Below, in pieces: positions 44,034 to 53,755 of a stretch of DNA of 64,000 nucleotides. Made by a program: the position numbers and the translations under genes. Source of the DNA: Leptolinea sp. UBA5203 (GTDB lineage: Bacteria; Chloroflexota; Anaerolineae; Anaerolineales; Anaerolineaceae); contig DHVR01000068.1 of NCBI GenBank assembly GCA_002412765.1, positions 1-64,000 of the forward strand. Direction: 5' to 3'. The notes beneath the pieces are model-generated. The model searched no databases, was not told the origin of the DNA, and worked only from the letters and a program-made list of their open reading frames with translations. The number at the start of each line of letters is the position of its first letter. Within the stretch, counting starts at the first letter, position 1.

Positions 44034-46391
44034 TCATAATCCAATATTGTCCATATTACCCCGTTGCTCTTCCCAATACTTTATCTTCTCAGTGTTTCCA
44101 CTTTCTTCATACCACTCGATTAGCCGATCCAACCGTTGACTCCATTCCTGATTGATTGGCAAGGGATGTACCTGTGGAACAAAATAATCAGGCAATTCGT
44201 GCCGACGATAAACCACAGGTCCAAAGATGGGTTGACTGTAAGTGCCTACCCCTAACATGCCAGGTTGGATTACTGCTATCAAAGCCTTATCTCCCCAGAA
44301 AGCCGCCTGCTCCCAATCTTCCATTGCCGCATGAATCTCCCCTTGCAACCACATAGTTTGCAAAGTGGATTCAGAGAAATTCGTGAAAGCCAATTGACCT
44401 TCATCCAGCCATCGCTGTGCATCTTCTAATCGGTTTTCCTGAATGGCTTCAGCCGCTTGTTGAACATGGAACAGCGTTACTGCCGGGTCGTTGACATGCA
44501 CTGGATATCGAATCGCCATCAATCCCCCGGTAGAACTGGATAAAGTCAGTTCATATTGATCCACCAGTTCCTGATTTTTGGTTCGCCATGCCTCAGAGAA
44601 ACTCACTCGGAATGGGTTTTGCTGCCAGACACTCGATAGAATCAACCGGCTGTCCAAAGTTAAAACCTGCTCATACGCTTGGGTAGCTTTCGCGTTCTCT
44701 CCTAGTTCCTCGTAGTACACACCCAAATTCCAGAAAGCCAATTGTGATTTTGGGGCAAGCTCAACGGCTCTTAATAAATAGGTCTCTGCGGCAGCATTGT
44801 CACCCAATTCGGCCGCAATTACGCCAAGGTTTAAATCGCTGGTGGACCAGCTATCTTCCATGGCAACACTGGATTCAAATGCCTGTCGAGCTAATTCCAA
44901 ATCGTCTACGTTTCCCGTTTGATCAGCCAACTGAGCATACAGAATGCCTTCTTGTTGGAAAAGGAGCGGTAACGTAGAATCCACTTCTCTGGCCTTTTCC
45001 ATTTGTTCAATAGCCTGGGTTAAATTTCCATTTTGAGCATATGGTAAACTCTTCTCATAAACTGATCCTGTATAGATGTACCAGGCAGTAGCAGGCAGCA
45101 ATAGAATTCCAAGGATCAGAGGCATGTAACTTTTTTTCAAGACATTCCGGGAACCCAGACCAACCGGAATACCTAGAAGAACACATAAATTCCATAGACT
45201 TACAGGCACGGTGTGATGCACACTATCAAACAAACCATGGATTAGAAAAGCAGATAGTCCGCCAATTACGCCCAATCCCAATGTAAATAAATAGGGATCC
45301 GGATGATTCAATACCTTAACCAGCGCCTTGATCAAGACAACCATAAGAATAAAAAAGGCGATCAACCCCAGCACACCGCTGCTAATTAAGATATCCAGAT
45401 AGATATTATGGGCGTAATCATACAGTAATGTAGGGGGAACCGAATTCACTCGCAAGAAATAAAAAATATAGGCGTACGGGCCATGACCGATCCATGGAGA
45501 ATCTGCAATGGCTGCAAAAGCAGGCTTCCAAAGCATGTCACGAGATTGAAGAATAGGTCCGTGAGTCGGTTGGCTGTCCTGTTGAAGAAACACATATCCA
45601 ATGGCAACAAGTACCAGAAGTACCGTGATAATCAAAGGAATTAGGTATTTTGGTTGGCGGATCAATTTCCAGGTGTCTTTCAGCCACTGAGATTGTTCTT
45701 TGACAATATAGATCGAGAAAAAAACAACCAGTCCACCAGCCAACCCAAGCCATCCACCGCGAGAAGAGGTTAGATAAATAATGCCAAGCGCTGAAAGAAG
45801 ATAAGCTCCCAAAATGATACGGGCGATCTTTTCCCGTACATGAATAAAATGCGCCAAAGCATAAAGCGTCCAAACATTCATGATGACGCAGATAAAATTG
45901 GGTGCCGGCAGCCGATAAGCAAATGGAGGCAGGAAATTTCCAGTCCCAAGCTGCCACCAGGCAAGTATCCATTTAAAAAATTCCAGCCAGGAAAGAATCA
46001 TGAAGACGCCGCCAATTATCAAGATGGCTTTGCTCAAGATTCTTGGATTCCAATTACGCTGCATTAACCCGATTACAAAATAAAATAACATCACGGCGAT
46101 CAGGAGGTACCCCACTTCGACTAAAGCCTGCCGGGGCAGAATTCCAGTGAAAGAAGTAAGGATTAGCACTACAATCACAGCTAAAATTGGAGCATCAACA
46201 GGGGTCCGGTGGGTTTTACCAAAAATTTGCAGGGCTAGCCAAATTCCGGCAAGAAGCAGACCGGTTTTAGTTAATGCCGATAAATCAATCAGATTGAATT
46301 TTGTTCCCCCATAGAAATAAAAATAGGAGATCAAAGCAACGGCCAGGATCAGTTTGAAATAATCGCGAAGAAATTCTTTATCAATTTGCAT
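44034..46391 (-). CDS. O-antigen ligase-family protein with TPR tail (copy A)
   Basis: A 785-residue membrane protein. About eleven to twelve helices carry the Wzy_C (O-antigen ligase) core, with the periplasmic loop containing SRGGWLGLAGG and WIGHGPYAYIF. After ~residue 440 a soluble TPR region follows (LGVIAAELGDNAAAETYLL, NLGVYYEELGENAKATQAYEQ). Such proteins polymerise or ligate polysaccharide, or glycosylate proteins. It is a paralogue of the next gene upstream, sharing layout and motif order. A short C-terminal domain follows the TPRs. Located in the exopolysaccharide operon. Confidence 0.88.
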   Translation of the reverse strand: MQIDKEFLRDYFKLILAVALISYFYFYGGTKFNLIDLSALTKTGLLLAGIWLALQIFGKTHRTPVDAPILAVIVVLILTSFTGILPRQALVEVGYLLIAVMLFYFVIGLMQRNWNPRILSKAILIIGGVFMILSWLEFFKWILAWWQLGTGNFLPPFAYRLPAPNFICVIMNVWTLYALAHFIHVREKIARIILGAYLLSALGIIYLTSSRGGWLGLAGGLVVFFSIYIVKEQSQWLKDTWKLIRQPKYLIPLIITVLLVLVAIGYVFLQQDSQPTHGPILQSRDMLWKPAFAAIADSPWIGHGPYAYIFYFLRVNSVPPTLLYDYAHNIYLDILISSGVLGLIAFFILMVVLIKALVKVLNHPDPYLFTLGLGVIGGLSAFLIHGLFDSVHHTVPVSLWNLCVLLGIPVGLGSRNVLKKSYMPLILGILLLPATAWYIYTGSVYEKSLPYAQNGNLTQAIEQMEKAREVDSTLPLLFQQEGILYAQLADQTGNVDDLELARQAFESSVAMEDSWSTSDLNLGVIAAELGDNAAAETYLLRAVELAPKSQLAFWNLGVYYEELGENAKATQAYEQVLTLDSRLILSSVWQQNPFRVSFSEAWRTKNQELVDQYELTLSSSTGGLMAIRYPVHVNDPAVTLFHVQQAAEAIQENRLEDAQRWLDEGQLAFTNFSESTLQTMWLQGEIHAAMEDWEQAAFWGDKALIAVIQPGMLGVGTYSQPIFGPVVYRRHELPDYFVPQVHPLPINQEWSQRLDRLIEWYEESGNTEKIKYWEEQRGNMDNIGL

Positions 46392-46438
46392 ATCTCGTTC
46401 CCCAAGTCCTGTAAAGACTTACAAACAACAGCATCTAA

Positions 46439-48766
46439 TTACTCCAGGGAAGGAGCCAAAGCTCCTGCGTGGTTGGCTCGAAGCAGGATAGTCTCAAGCT
46501 CAGCAGCTTTCTCTGGATCCAGGGTTCCAATTTCTTTTTGAAAATATTGGTCAACTATACCAAATTGTCCGTAATCCGGACTTACTTGCAAATATCCTGG
46601 TACAAGAATAAAATCCAAACCCTTGGTATGGTACAACCAGCGAGTGAAAACGAGATGGTAAAGATCATTATTTTGGTAATTATCGAAAAGCAAATCTTCC
46701 TTAATTAGTTTCTCTGCTATTTGCTTTTGTGCTGCTTCATCATCATTTTTCTCTGCCAACCGGAATGCAAAAGTATCTACTGCCAACCGATTTTCACCCA
46801 TCCAACGCGCCTGTTGATAGGCAACTTGAGCTTGAACCATATCTCCTTGACTTAAGAGAGAGGCTGCTCTTTGCAAATTTGGCAACCCAGATTTTAGCGT
46901 TTGAAAGTCTCGGGAGATTTCACAGGCATAATTCCTTCTTAAGAAGGTCTGCTGCCAGAACGGATGTGAACATGAATCCGGAGCCAAGTCCAATACTTTT
47001 TGATATGCCAGATTCGCTTCAGCATTATCATTCATCAATTCCAGAAAATATCCATAAATTAGAAAATGGCTGGGTTCGTGGTCTGATAGTTCAATGGCAT
47101 GCTGGATATGCTCCATAGCAATCATATGATCCCCCAGGTACCAATCCATCACCGCCAGATCTGCCCACAGGAAAGAAGGGGAGTCTTCCATGGAAATACT
47201 ATTACGGAAGTATTGTTTGGCTTTATATAATGCTCCCACATCTCCAGTTTTATCCCAGACAACAGACCAAGCCAAAGCTGCTTGAGTGGAAAGATATGAA
47301 GATAATGGATCGCGTTGGATACTCTCAGTAATTTTTTGGGCAGCTTCAGAATAATGTCCATCTTCATATAAAGTAATTCCCTGGCGAAAAGGAATATGCG
47401 CCCAGAGAGAAAAGCCGCCGGCCAGCAGTACTATTCCTATGGGTAAATAGATTGCTCGAAGATTGATTTCCCGCCATTTGGCCATTTTCTCTGGCATCAA
47501 TGAGAAATACATGGCTAAAAGACTGATGAAAACCCCCATCACAAATATCCAGCCAGTGAAATCATCCAGAATACTGTGCACAAAAAAGCCGGAAAACGAA
47601 GCAAGAAAGGCAACACCAAGGATTTTTTTATCCGCAGGTAAAGATTTCCAATATTCGAATAAAGAAACAATTCCCTGTAAATTCAAAAAGAGGAAGCACA
47701 GGAATCCGGCAATACCAAATTCAGCTAGAATTTGCAACCAAGTGCTGTGGACATGGTTGGGAAAATAGCGGGGTGGAATCATGGAATCGATATTGAGCAT
47801 CTCGAAAGGAACTCTTCCTGGGCCAACCCCAAACCAGGGGGAAACTTTCCAAATTTTCAAGGCATCCAGCCACATAATGTCCCGAGTAGATAATAGCTTC
47901 GTTCCATGGGATGGATGGGCGGTCAAGTATCCGCCGAACATGATAACAAGCAGGAAGACCAAGAATCCTGCTATGATCAAACCACGGATGATCCATTTTT
48001 TATTCTTCAGGAAGAATTCACTTTTAGAGAAAAAGAGGACATAGGCCAATAGAATGGATAGCCAGGCCAGCAAACCCAGATATCCCCCTCTTGATGAGGA
48101 AAATAACAGACATAAACCATACAACATGAACCATAAAAGATAAGCAAATTTTCCCAGGAATTTCTTCTGTTTTAGAAGATTGATTACACCAACGGGTGCC
48201 AACAAATTTGCTGCTGCGATAAGCGCATTCGAATGACCTAGCAAAGAGCTAAAGCGATAAATGGTTGGTGGTAAGATCTTTATAGGCTGAATAGATACAA
48301 ACCAGCTCTGGTAAGCTAGAAAAGTTTCGAGCAGTGCACTAAATAAATAAAATCCTACAACGATAAAAAATGCATTCAGAATTAATCGATCATCAAACCC
48401 ATGCACGAACAAATCCACCAAAAGATATAACACGGCAAAATAACCGATCAAAGTACCCATACGCCAGATTCCTTGACGGGGTAAGGGCGACAAAATCCAC
48501 GATGAAATAATTACCAGCAATGATACCGCGATCGCCCATTCGATGCCCAATCTCGGTAACTTGGCATAGGTATCTCGGCGGCGGTACAGATACGCAGCGA
48601 TTAAGAATAATAAACCGGCTAAAAAGAAACTGATTTGAACAGCATACGTTCCATTCCAGATGGCTCCACCATACAAGGACAAAATGCCAACCATCAAGAA
48701 GACAGCCAGTGGAATAAGGATATTTATCTGGAACACCTTCTTGATGTTGTTAATTTGAATCAGCAT
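46439..48766 (-). CDS. O-antigen ligase-family protein with TPR tail (copy B)
   Basis: A 775-residue paralogue of the 44034-46391 product, with the same order: ~12 membrane helices, Wzy_C loop motifs (SSRGGYLGLLAWLS, WFGVGPGRVPFEM), then a TPR-like helical tail. It starts immediately after the formyltransferase stop (48767), so the two are coupled. The presence of two ligase/polymerase-type proteins suggests one acts as polymerase and the other as ligase, or that two glycans are made; the sequence does not decide. Confidence 0.88.
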   Translation of the reverse strand: MLIQINNIKKVFQINILIPLAVFLMVGILSLYGGAIWNGTYAVQISFFLAGLLFLIAAYLYRRRDTYAKLPRLGIEWAIAVSLLVIISSWILSPLPRQGIWRMGTLIGYFAVLYLLVDLFVHGFDDRLILNAFFIVVGFYLFSALLETFLAYQSWFVSIQPIKILPPTIYRFSSLLGHSNALIAAANLLAPVGVINLLKQKKFLGKFAYLLWFMLYGLCLLFSSSRGGYLGLLAWLSILLAYVLFFSKSEFFLKNKKWIIRGLIIAGFLVFLLVIMFGGYLTAHPSHGTKLLSTRDIMWLDALKIWKVSPWFGVGPGRVPFEMLNIDSMIPPRYFPNHVHSTWLQILAEFGIAGFLCFLFLNLQGIVSLFEYWKSLPADKKILGVAFLASFSGFFVHSILDDFTGWIFVMGVFISLLAMYFSLMPEKMAKWREINLRAIYLPIGIVLLAGGFSLWAHIPFRQGITLYEDGHYSEAAQKITESIQRDPLSSYLSTQAALAWSVVWDKTGDVGALYKAKQYFRNSISMEDSPSFLWADLAVMDWYLGDHMIAMEHIQHAIELSDHEPSHFLIYGYFLELMNDNAEANLAYQKVLDLAPDSCSHPFWQQTFLRRNYACEISRDFQTLKSGLPNLQRAASLLSQGDMVQAQVAYQQARWMGENRLAVDTFAFRLAEKNDDEAAQKQIAEKLIKEDLLFDNYQNNDLYHLVFTRWLYHTKGLDFILVPGYLQVSPDYGQFGIVDQYFQKEIGTLDPEKAAELETILLRANHAGALAPSLE

Positions 48767-49450
48767 CTATTGCCCCACTTTGTCTTGAGAAATATATTCT
48801 TTGAATACGAATTTTGCACCGGCTGTTTCGATGTATGCGCCTTCATATCCCGGGTAGGCAGCAGCTCGAATCCTGCGTCGTATTTCGGTTTCATCCATGT
48901 CAAAAGTAATTTTTCGCAAAGCGTGAAAATCTTTCAAACGATAGGCCTGTCGGCTCCACTGTTCCCCAGAATCCGGCAAAGGTTTTCCCTGATTAATCAT
49001 GGTCATTATTTCATAAAACAGAGCCAACATGTGCTCATAACAACGCTGCGTAACATCATAAACACTATCTTCCGCTGATACTGGGAAACGACGCACAGCA
49101 ATTATCTTTCCCGAATCCACTTTTTCAGACATATAATGACAGGTCACCCCATACTCCGTCACCTCATGATAGATTGCAAAATTTGTACAACCGCTGCCAG
49201 GGTATTGGGGAGGGCCAGGATGAAAATTGATCGCCCCTTTGGACAAATTATTAATTAGTTTTGCCGGAATCACCCAGGGGCACAAATACGAAATCAGGTA
49301 GTCCCCTTTCCAATCTGCGTAGTCGTCAGGTAATCTTGAACCAGGTGCAGCCAACAATATCTCCAGCTCAGGGAAGTTTTGTACCATAAATTCTTTTGCC
49401 TGTTCAAAATATAAATCATCACGATCTTTTCCGATGAAGAGAATTCGCAT
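48767..49450 (-). CDS. formyltransferase-family protein (sugar N-formyltransferase-like)
   Basis: A 227-residue protein of the formyl-THF-dependent formyltransferase fold. The catalytic triad Asn-His-Asp is visible as N75-F-H77 in AINFHPGPPQYPGSG and D112 in EKVDSGKI. It is shorter than methionyl-tRNA formyltransferase and lacks its C-terminal OB domain, and it sits first in an exopolysaccharide transcript. It therefore probably formylates an amino sugar of the polymer. Divergent from the bi-domain oxidoreductase across 122 bases. The substrate is inference. Confidence 0.8.
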   Translation of the reverse strand: MRILFIGKDRDDLYFEQAKEFMVQNFPELEILLAAPGSRLPDDYADWKGDYLISYLCPWVIPAKLINNLSKGAINFHPGPPQYPGSGCTNFAIYHEVTEYGVTCHYMSEKVDSGKIIAVRRFPVSAEDSVYDVTQRCYEHMLALFYEIMTMINQGKPLPDSGEQWSRQAYRLKDFHALRKITFDMDETEIRRRIRAAAYPGYEGAYIETAGAKFVFKEYISQDKVGQ

Positions 49451-49572
49451 GATGCCTCCCGGCTGTATGAAGTAGCAGACATTGAGATTATATCATTCGT
49501 ATTCAATCTGTAATATAATGAAGTCGCTTCAATAGGAATAAGCCGAAAATTTGATCCTCAGGTGATTCATTT

Positions 49573-51777
49573 ATGAAACAATTATTGCAGAACATGAAAG
49601 ACGGCAAAGCAGTCATTGAAGAAGTACCCATTCCAACTCCCAAAGAAAAAACAGCGCGCATCCGAACTGGCGCATCTCTCGTCTCCGCAGGTACCGAGCG
49701 TATGGTGGTCTCCTTTGCAGAAAAAAACTTGATAGGAAAAGCAGCCTCCCGACCTGATTTGGTCAAACAAGTATTGGACAAAGCCCGTAGAGAAGGGCTA
49801 ATTTCCACGATCGAAGCTGCGTTTACCAAATTGGAAGAGCCCATGGCCCTTGGCTATTCCTCAGCCGGCGTTATTGATGCCATGGGTCCCGGCCTGGAAG
49901 GTTTTAAAATTGGCGACCGGGTTGCCTGTGCAGGCAGCGGATACGCCGTGCATGCAGAATATGCCGTTGTCCCCCAAAACTTGATGGTTAAAATTCCCGA
50001 TAATGTATCTTTTGAAAATGCGGCCTTCGCAACCATCGGCGCCATTGCCTTACAGGGATTCCGGTTGGCTTCTCCACAAATTGGTGAAAGCGTGGCCATC
50101 ATTGGCATTGGCTTGGTGGGCATGATCACTGCCGAAATCAGCCGGGCAGCAGGTTGCCAGGTATTTTGTATTGATCTGGACCCGGCACGCATCCAGTTTG
50201 CCATGGATCAAAAATATCATGCGGTGCTTCGTGCTGAAGCAGAAGCCGCAGCAGCTTCCTTCACCCACGGTCATGGATTTGACCATGTGCTGATCTGCGC
50301 GGATACGCCATCCAATGATCCTGTCGAGCTTGCTGGGAATATTGCTCGCGAAAAAGGCAACATTGTGGCTGTTGGAGCAGTCGGCATGAATATCCCCCGA
50401 AAAATGTATTATGCCAAGGAATTAAATTTCATCGTTTCCCGTTCCTATGGTCCTGGGAGACACGACCCTCAGTACGAAGAATACGGTCATGATTACCCCT
50501 TGGGATATGTCCGCTGGACCGAAAGCAGAAATATCGCCGCCATCGTAGATTTGTTGGCCAGTGAAAAAATCAATATCGCCTCATTAATCACCCATCGTTT
50601 TCCCATCGAAGATGCAACAGATGCCTATGAATTGATAACCGGGAAGACCGGAACCCCTTTCACCGGCGTATTGTTGACCTACCCAATTCAGGAACCTATC
50701 AACATTGGAAAAAATACCAGACCAGCAACAATTTCACCATCGACCCAGGTGCATCCCCGTAAATTAATCTCGGTTGGGGTTTTGGGCGCGGGGAATTATG
50801 CCAATGCCATGTTCCTGCCGGCTATCCAAAAAGTTGGCGGCATTCAAAAAGTAGCCATCGCTTCGTCTACTGGCTTAAAAGCTGCCCATGCCGCGAAAAA
50901 ATATCAATTTGGCATGGCAACATCCAACGAAACGGATATCCTGCAAAGCCCGGATATTGACCTGGTTGCCATCCTCACCCGGCACAATTTACACGCCGGA
51001 CAAATTCTTGAGGCTATCAAGCACCGCAAACACGTTTTCTGTGAGAAACCCCTGGGCATTTCCATTGAGGAAGTTATCCAGATCGCCAAAGCCATGGAAA
51101 AAAATACGGATCTCAAATTAACCGTAGGTTTCAATCGCCGATTTGCCCCACTCACCCTGCAGATGAAACGATTTTTCCAAACGCATGATGAACCCTTTGC
51201 CATCCATTATCGCATTAATGCCGGTGCACTTCCCGATTCACATTGGCTGAATGACCCTGCCATTGGCGGCGGACGAATTGTTGGAGAAGGCTGCCACTTC
51301 ATCGATTTTATGACCTATCTGGTGGGTATGCCACCCATCAGCGTATCTGCTTCCGGATTGCAAGGCAGTGAGTCGGCCGCCCACAGCAATGTGGTTGCCA
51401 CCTATACTTATGCGGATGGCTCGGTTGGAACCATGTCCTATTTAGCCAATGGGGATAAATCCCTGCCCAAGGAATATATTGAAGTTTTCATGGGTGGTAA
51501 GTCGGCCATTTTGAATGATTTTAGAAGTTTGCAGCTTCATCAAAAAGGGCATATTAAAAAATATCAATCCTATCTACGACAGGATAAGGGTCAGAAGAAT
51601 TTGTGGAAGGCATTTCTGGATAGCGTCATGCAAAAGAAAGCTGCCCCCATTCCCTATCAGGACCTGTATCAAGATGCACTGGCAGCTTTTTACACCATCA
51701 AATCCTTGGAAAGTGGTACCAGGCTTGACATCCCATCCTTGAAAGAACTGATGGCTAACCAGAATAATTCTAATTAA
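49573..51777 (+). CDS. bi-domain oxidoreductase (MDR dehydrogenase plus Gfo/Idh/MocA)
   Basis: A 734-residue fusion. Residues ~1-375 form a zinc-type medium-chain dehydrogenase with the nucleotide-binding motif VAIIGIGLVGMITAE; residues ~395-700 form a Gfo/Idh/MocA domain with VGVLGAGNYANAMFLPAI and the EKP motif in CEKPLGIS. Such fusions occur next to heparinase II/III-like genes in exopolysaccharide loci, exactly as here, and probably oxidise a nucleotide sugar or a sugar in the glycan. A TATAAT at 49514-49519 could be its -10. It starts the plus-strand arm of the locus. Confidence 0.92.
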   Translation: MKQLLQNMKDGKAVIEEVPIPTPKEKTARIRTGASLVSAGTERMVVSFAEKNLIGKAASRPDLVKQVLDKARREGLISTIEAAFTKLEEPMALGYSSAGVIDAMGPGLEGFKIGDRVACAGSGYAVHAEYAVVPQNLMVKIPDNVSFENAAFATIGAIALQGFRLASPQIGESVAIIGIGLVGMITAEISRAAGCQVFCIDLDPARIQFAMDQKYHAVLRAEAEAAAASFTHGHGFDHVLICADTPSNDPVELAGNIAREKGNIVAVGAVGMNIPRKMYYAKELNFIVSRSYGPGRHDPQYEEYGHDYPLGYVRWTESRNIAAIVDLLASEKINIASLITHRFPIEDATDAYELITGKTGTPFTGVLLTYPIQEPINIGKNTRPATISPSTQVHPRKLISVGVLGAGNYANAMFLPAIQKVGGIQKVAIASSTGLKAAHAAKKYQFGMATSNETDILQSPDIDLVAILTRHNLHAGQILEAIKHRKHVFCEKPLGISIEEVIQIAKAMEKNTDLKLTVGFNRRFAPLTLQMKRFFQTHDEPFAIHYRINAGALPDSHWLNDPAIGGGRIVGEGCHFIDFMTYLVGMPPISVSASGLQGSESAAHSNVVATYTYADGSVGTMSYLANGDKSLPKEYIEVFMGGKSAILNDFRSLQLHQKGHIKKYQSYLRQDKGQKNLWKAFLDSVMQKKAAPIPYQDLYQDALAAFYTIKSLESGTRLDIPSLKELMANQNNSN

Positions 51778-51781
51778 TGCG

Positions 51782-53746
51782 ATGACAGTCCGGAATTCAA
51801 TCATCCGATTATTTAAATCTACAAGGGCACTTGGAATAAAAAAATCCGCTTTTTTTGCCGTATATCAGGCTGCAAGAAGGAGCGGATTTTATCGCACATA
51901 TCACTTGGAACAGGTCCCTGTATTTTCAACCTTTCAAACGCCAAGCTGGATCCATTCATTATTTGCACCCCAGCATACAATCTCAAACCAACTTACCGTG
52001 GATCAAAAAACTGAGTTACGGCAGAAAGCAGACCTGATTCTTACAGGAAAGTTCCTCGCTTTTGAAGCTGTTCCTCGTCCCATTGATTTTGGTCATGCCT
52101 CTGCAAATTTGCATTGGAGCATGCTCTCAGACAACTTTACCAATGGTGAAGATATCAAACTATCCTGGGAAGCCGCTCGCTTTTCCTGGGTGTTTCCTTT
52201 AATCCAAACTGCCATTCTGGAAAACAATCCTGTTTATTTCAACGCCTTCAAGAATTTGTTACATAGTTTTAGTCAACAAAATCCACAAAACATGGGAATT
52301 CACTGGACTTCGGCTCAGGAAGTCGCCCTCAGAATGATTGCCCTGATCTGCGCCTATGCCGTTTTCTCGCAGGAGCCTGAATGGGATGATTCCTTTGAGT
52401 TTGAACTGCGTGCCAGTATCTGGCAGCATGCCCAACGGATTCCATCTACCCTGCTCTATGCACGCGCTCAAAACAATAATCATCTCCTCTCCGAAGCCCT
52501 CGGCCTATATTATGCCGGTACCTTCTTTGCAGAGACAAGAATGGGTCAAAAATGGCTCCAAATGGGCTGGCGAATATTTAACCAAACCCTGCAATCCCAA
52601 ATTTCTTCCAATGGGACCTACATTCAGCAAAGCATGAACTACCATCGCCTGATGCTTACTGAAGCCGTGTGGTTTTACAAAATCGCCTCGCTGACAGGCA
52701 AATCCTTGCCGCCAGCAACACTGATAAAACTTCAGGCTGCTACCCACTGGCTGGATCAATTTGTCCAACCTGAAAATGGCAAAACACCCAACCTAGGGCA
52801 TAATGACGGTTCACTCATTTTCCCACTCAGTACTTCCCCTTATGATGATTACCGCCCCATCTTAAATGCTTGTCAGCATTGTTTCCTGCCTCAGCCCAAC
52901 CCGACCAATCTGGATTACACCTATTGGTTATCTCTACCGGAAACTATCCAAAACAAAAAGTCCGGCTCTCTTCAACCCATCGCCAGCTTGCCGATCTTGC
53001 GAAATGGGAGCATGCAGGCGTATCTGCGCGCGGAATCTTTCTTAGACCGACCGGCTCATGCCGATCAAAATCATCTGGATCTGTGGTTTCACGGCGAGAA
53101 CATCGCCATGGATGCGGGCACATATCGCTATACCGATCTCCCCCCATGGAATAACGGTCTGGCCCATACGCTCAATCACAATACCCTTACCCTGAACGAT
53201 CAGGATCAAATGACCTGGGCTAGCCGTTTCCTTTGGCTGGATTGGTCAAAAGGTCTGTATCTTGATCATGGGGTAAACTCCATTTCCGCACAACACGATG
53301 GCTACCAGAAATTGGGTGTGCGGCATGTTCGTCAAGTAACCCTGGAAGGTCGGGACGAATGCTGCGTGGAAGACAGAATCGAAGCCATCAAAAAAGATGC
53401 AAGCATTCAACGCGGCAGCTTGCATTGGCTACTGCCGGATGGCGAATGGAAAATCGTTCACAATCAATTCGAACTTCAAGTGGATGATATCATTGTACAA
53501 CTCTCTCTTTTGTGGCAAAACAAAGGTCAGATGGAAAGCACGTTGTTTAACGTGATTCGCTGCGGTGAATTACTCCACGGCACAACAAAACGATCCTACC
53601 CTACCCTGGGTTGGTTTTCCCCGACATACAATATAAAAATCCCTGCCATTTCCATATTGGCAGAATTTGTAAAACCGGTACTGCCTTTCTGTGTTCAATC
53701 CAATTGGAAAGGTTCAAAGTACCCGACACCACTGGAATTAGGATAA
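51782..53746 (+). CDS. heparinase II/III-family protein
   Basis: A 654-residue protein with an N-terminal alpha/alpha-toroid (~100-370) and a C-terminal beta-sandwich Heparinase_II_III domain. Characteristic stretches are NNHLLSEALGLYYAGTFF, QQSMNYHRLMLTEAVWF and HADQNHLDLWFHGENIAMDAGTYRY, which carry the Tyr/His catalytic candidates of polysaccharide lyases. No signal peptide was recognised, so it may act on nascent polymer inside or be exported otherwise. It follows the bi-domain oxidoreductase after four bases and is followed by a GT4 gene after nine; all are co-transcribed. Confidence 0.9.
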   Translation: MTVRNSIIRLFKSTRALGIKKSAFFAVYQAARRSGFYRTYHLEQVPVFSTFQTPSWIHSLFAPQHTISNQLTVDQKTELRQKADLILTGKFLAFEAVPRPIDFGHASANLHWSMLSDNFTNGEDIKLSWEAARFSWVFPLIQTAILENNPVYFNAFKNLLHSFSQQNPQNMGIHWTSAQEVALRMIALICAYAVFSQEPEWDDSFEFELRASIWQHAQRIPSTLLYARAQNNNHLLSEALGLYYAGTFFAETRMGQKWLQMGWRIFNQTLQSQISSNGTYIQQSMNYHRLMLTEAVWFYKIASLTGKSLPPATLIKLQAATHWLDQFVQPENGKTPNLGHNDGSLIFPLSTSPYDDYRPILNACQHCFLPQPNPTNLDYTYWLSLPETIQNKKSGSLQPIASLPILRNGSMQAYLRAESFLDRPAHADQNHLDLWFHGENIAMDAGTYRYTDLPPWNNGLAHTLNHNTLTLNDQDQMTWASRFLWLDWSKGLYLDHGVNSISAQHDGYQKLGVRHVRQVTLEGRDECCVEDRIEAIKKDASIQRGSLHWLLPDGEWKIVHNQFELQVDDIIVQLSLLWQNKGQMESTLFNVIRCGELLHGTTKRSYPTLGWFSPTYNIKIPAISILAEFVKPVLPFCVQSNWKGSKYPTPLELG

Positions 53747-53755
53747 AATTCATCC

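Noticed and set aside
48767..49450. Methionyl-tRNA formyltransferase
   Set aside because: It lacks the C-terminal tRNA-binding domain, is about 80 residues shorter and lies in a polysaccharide operon.
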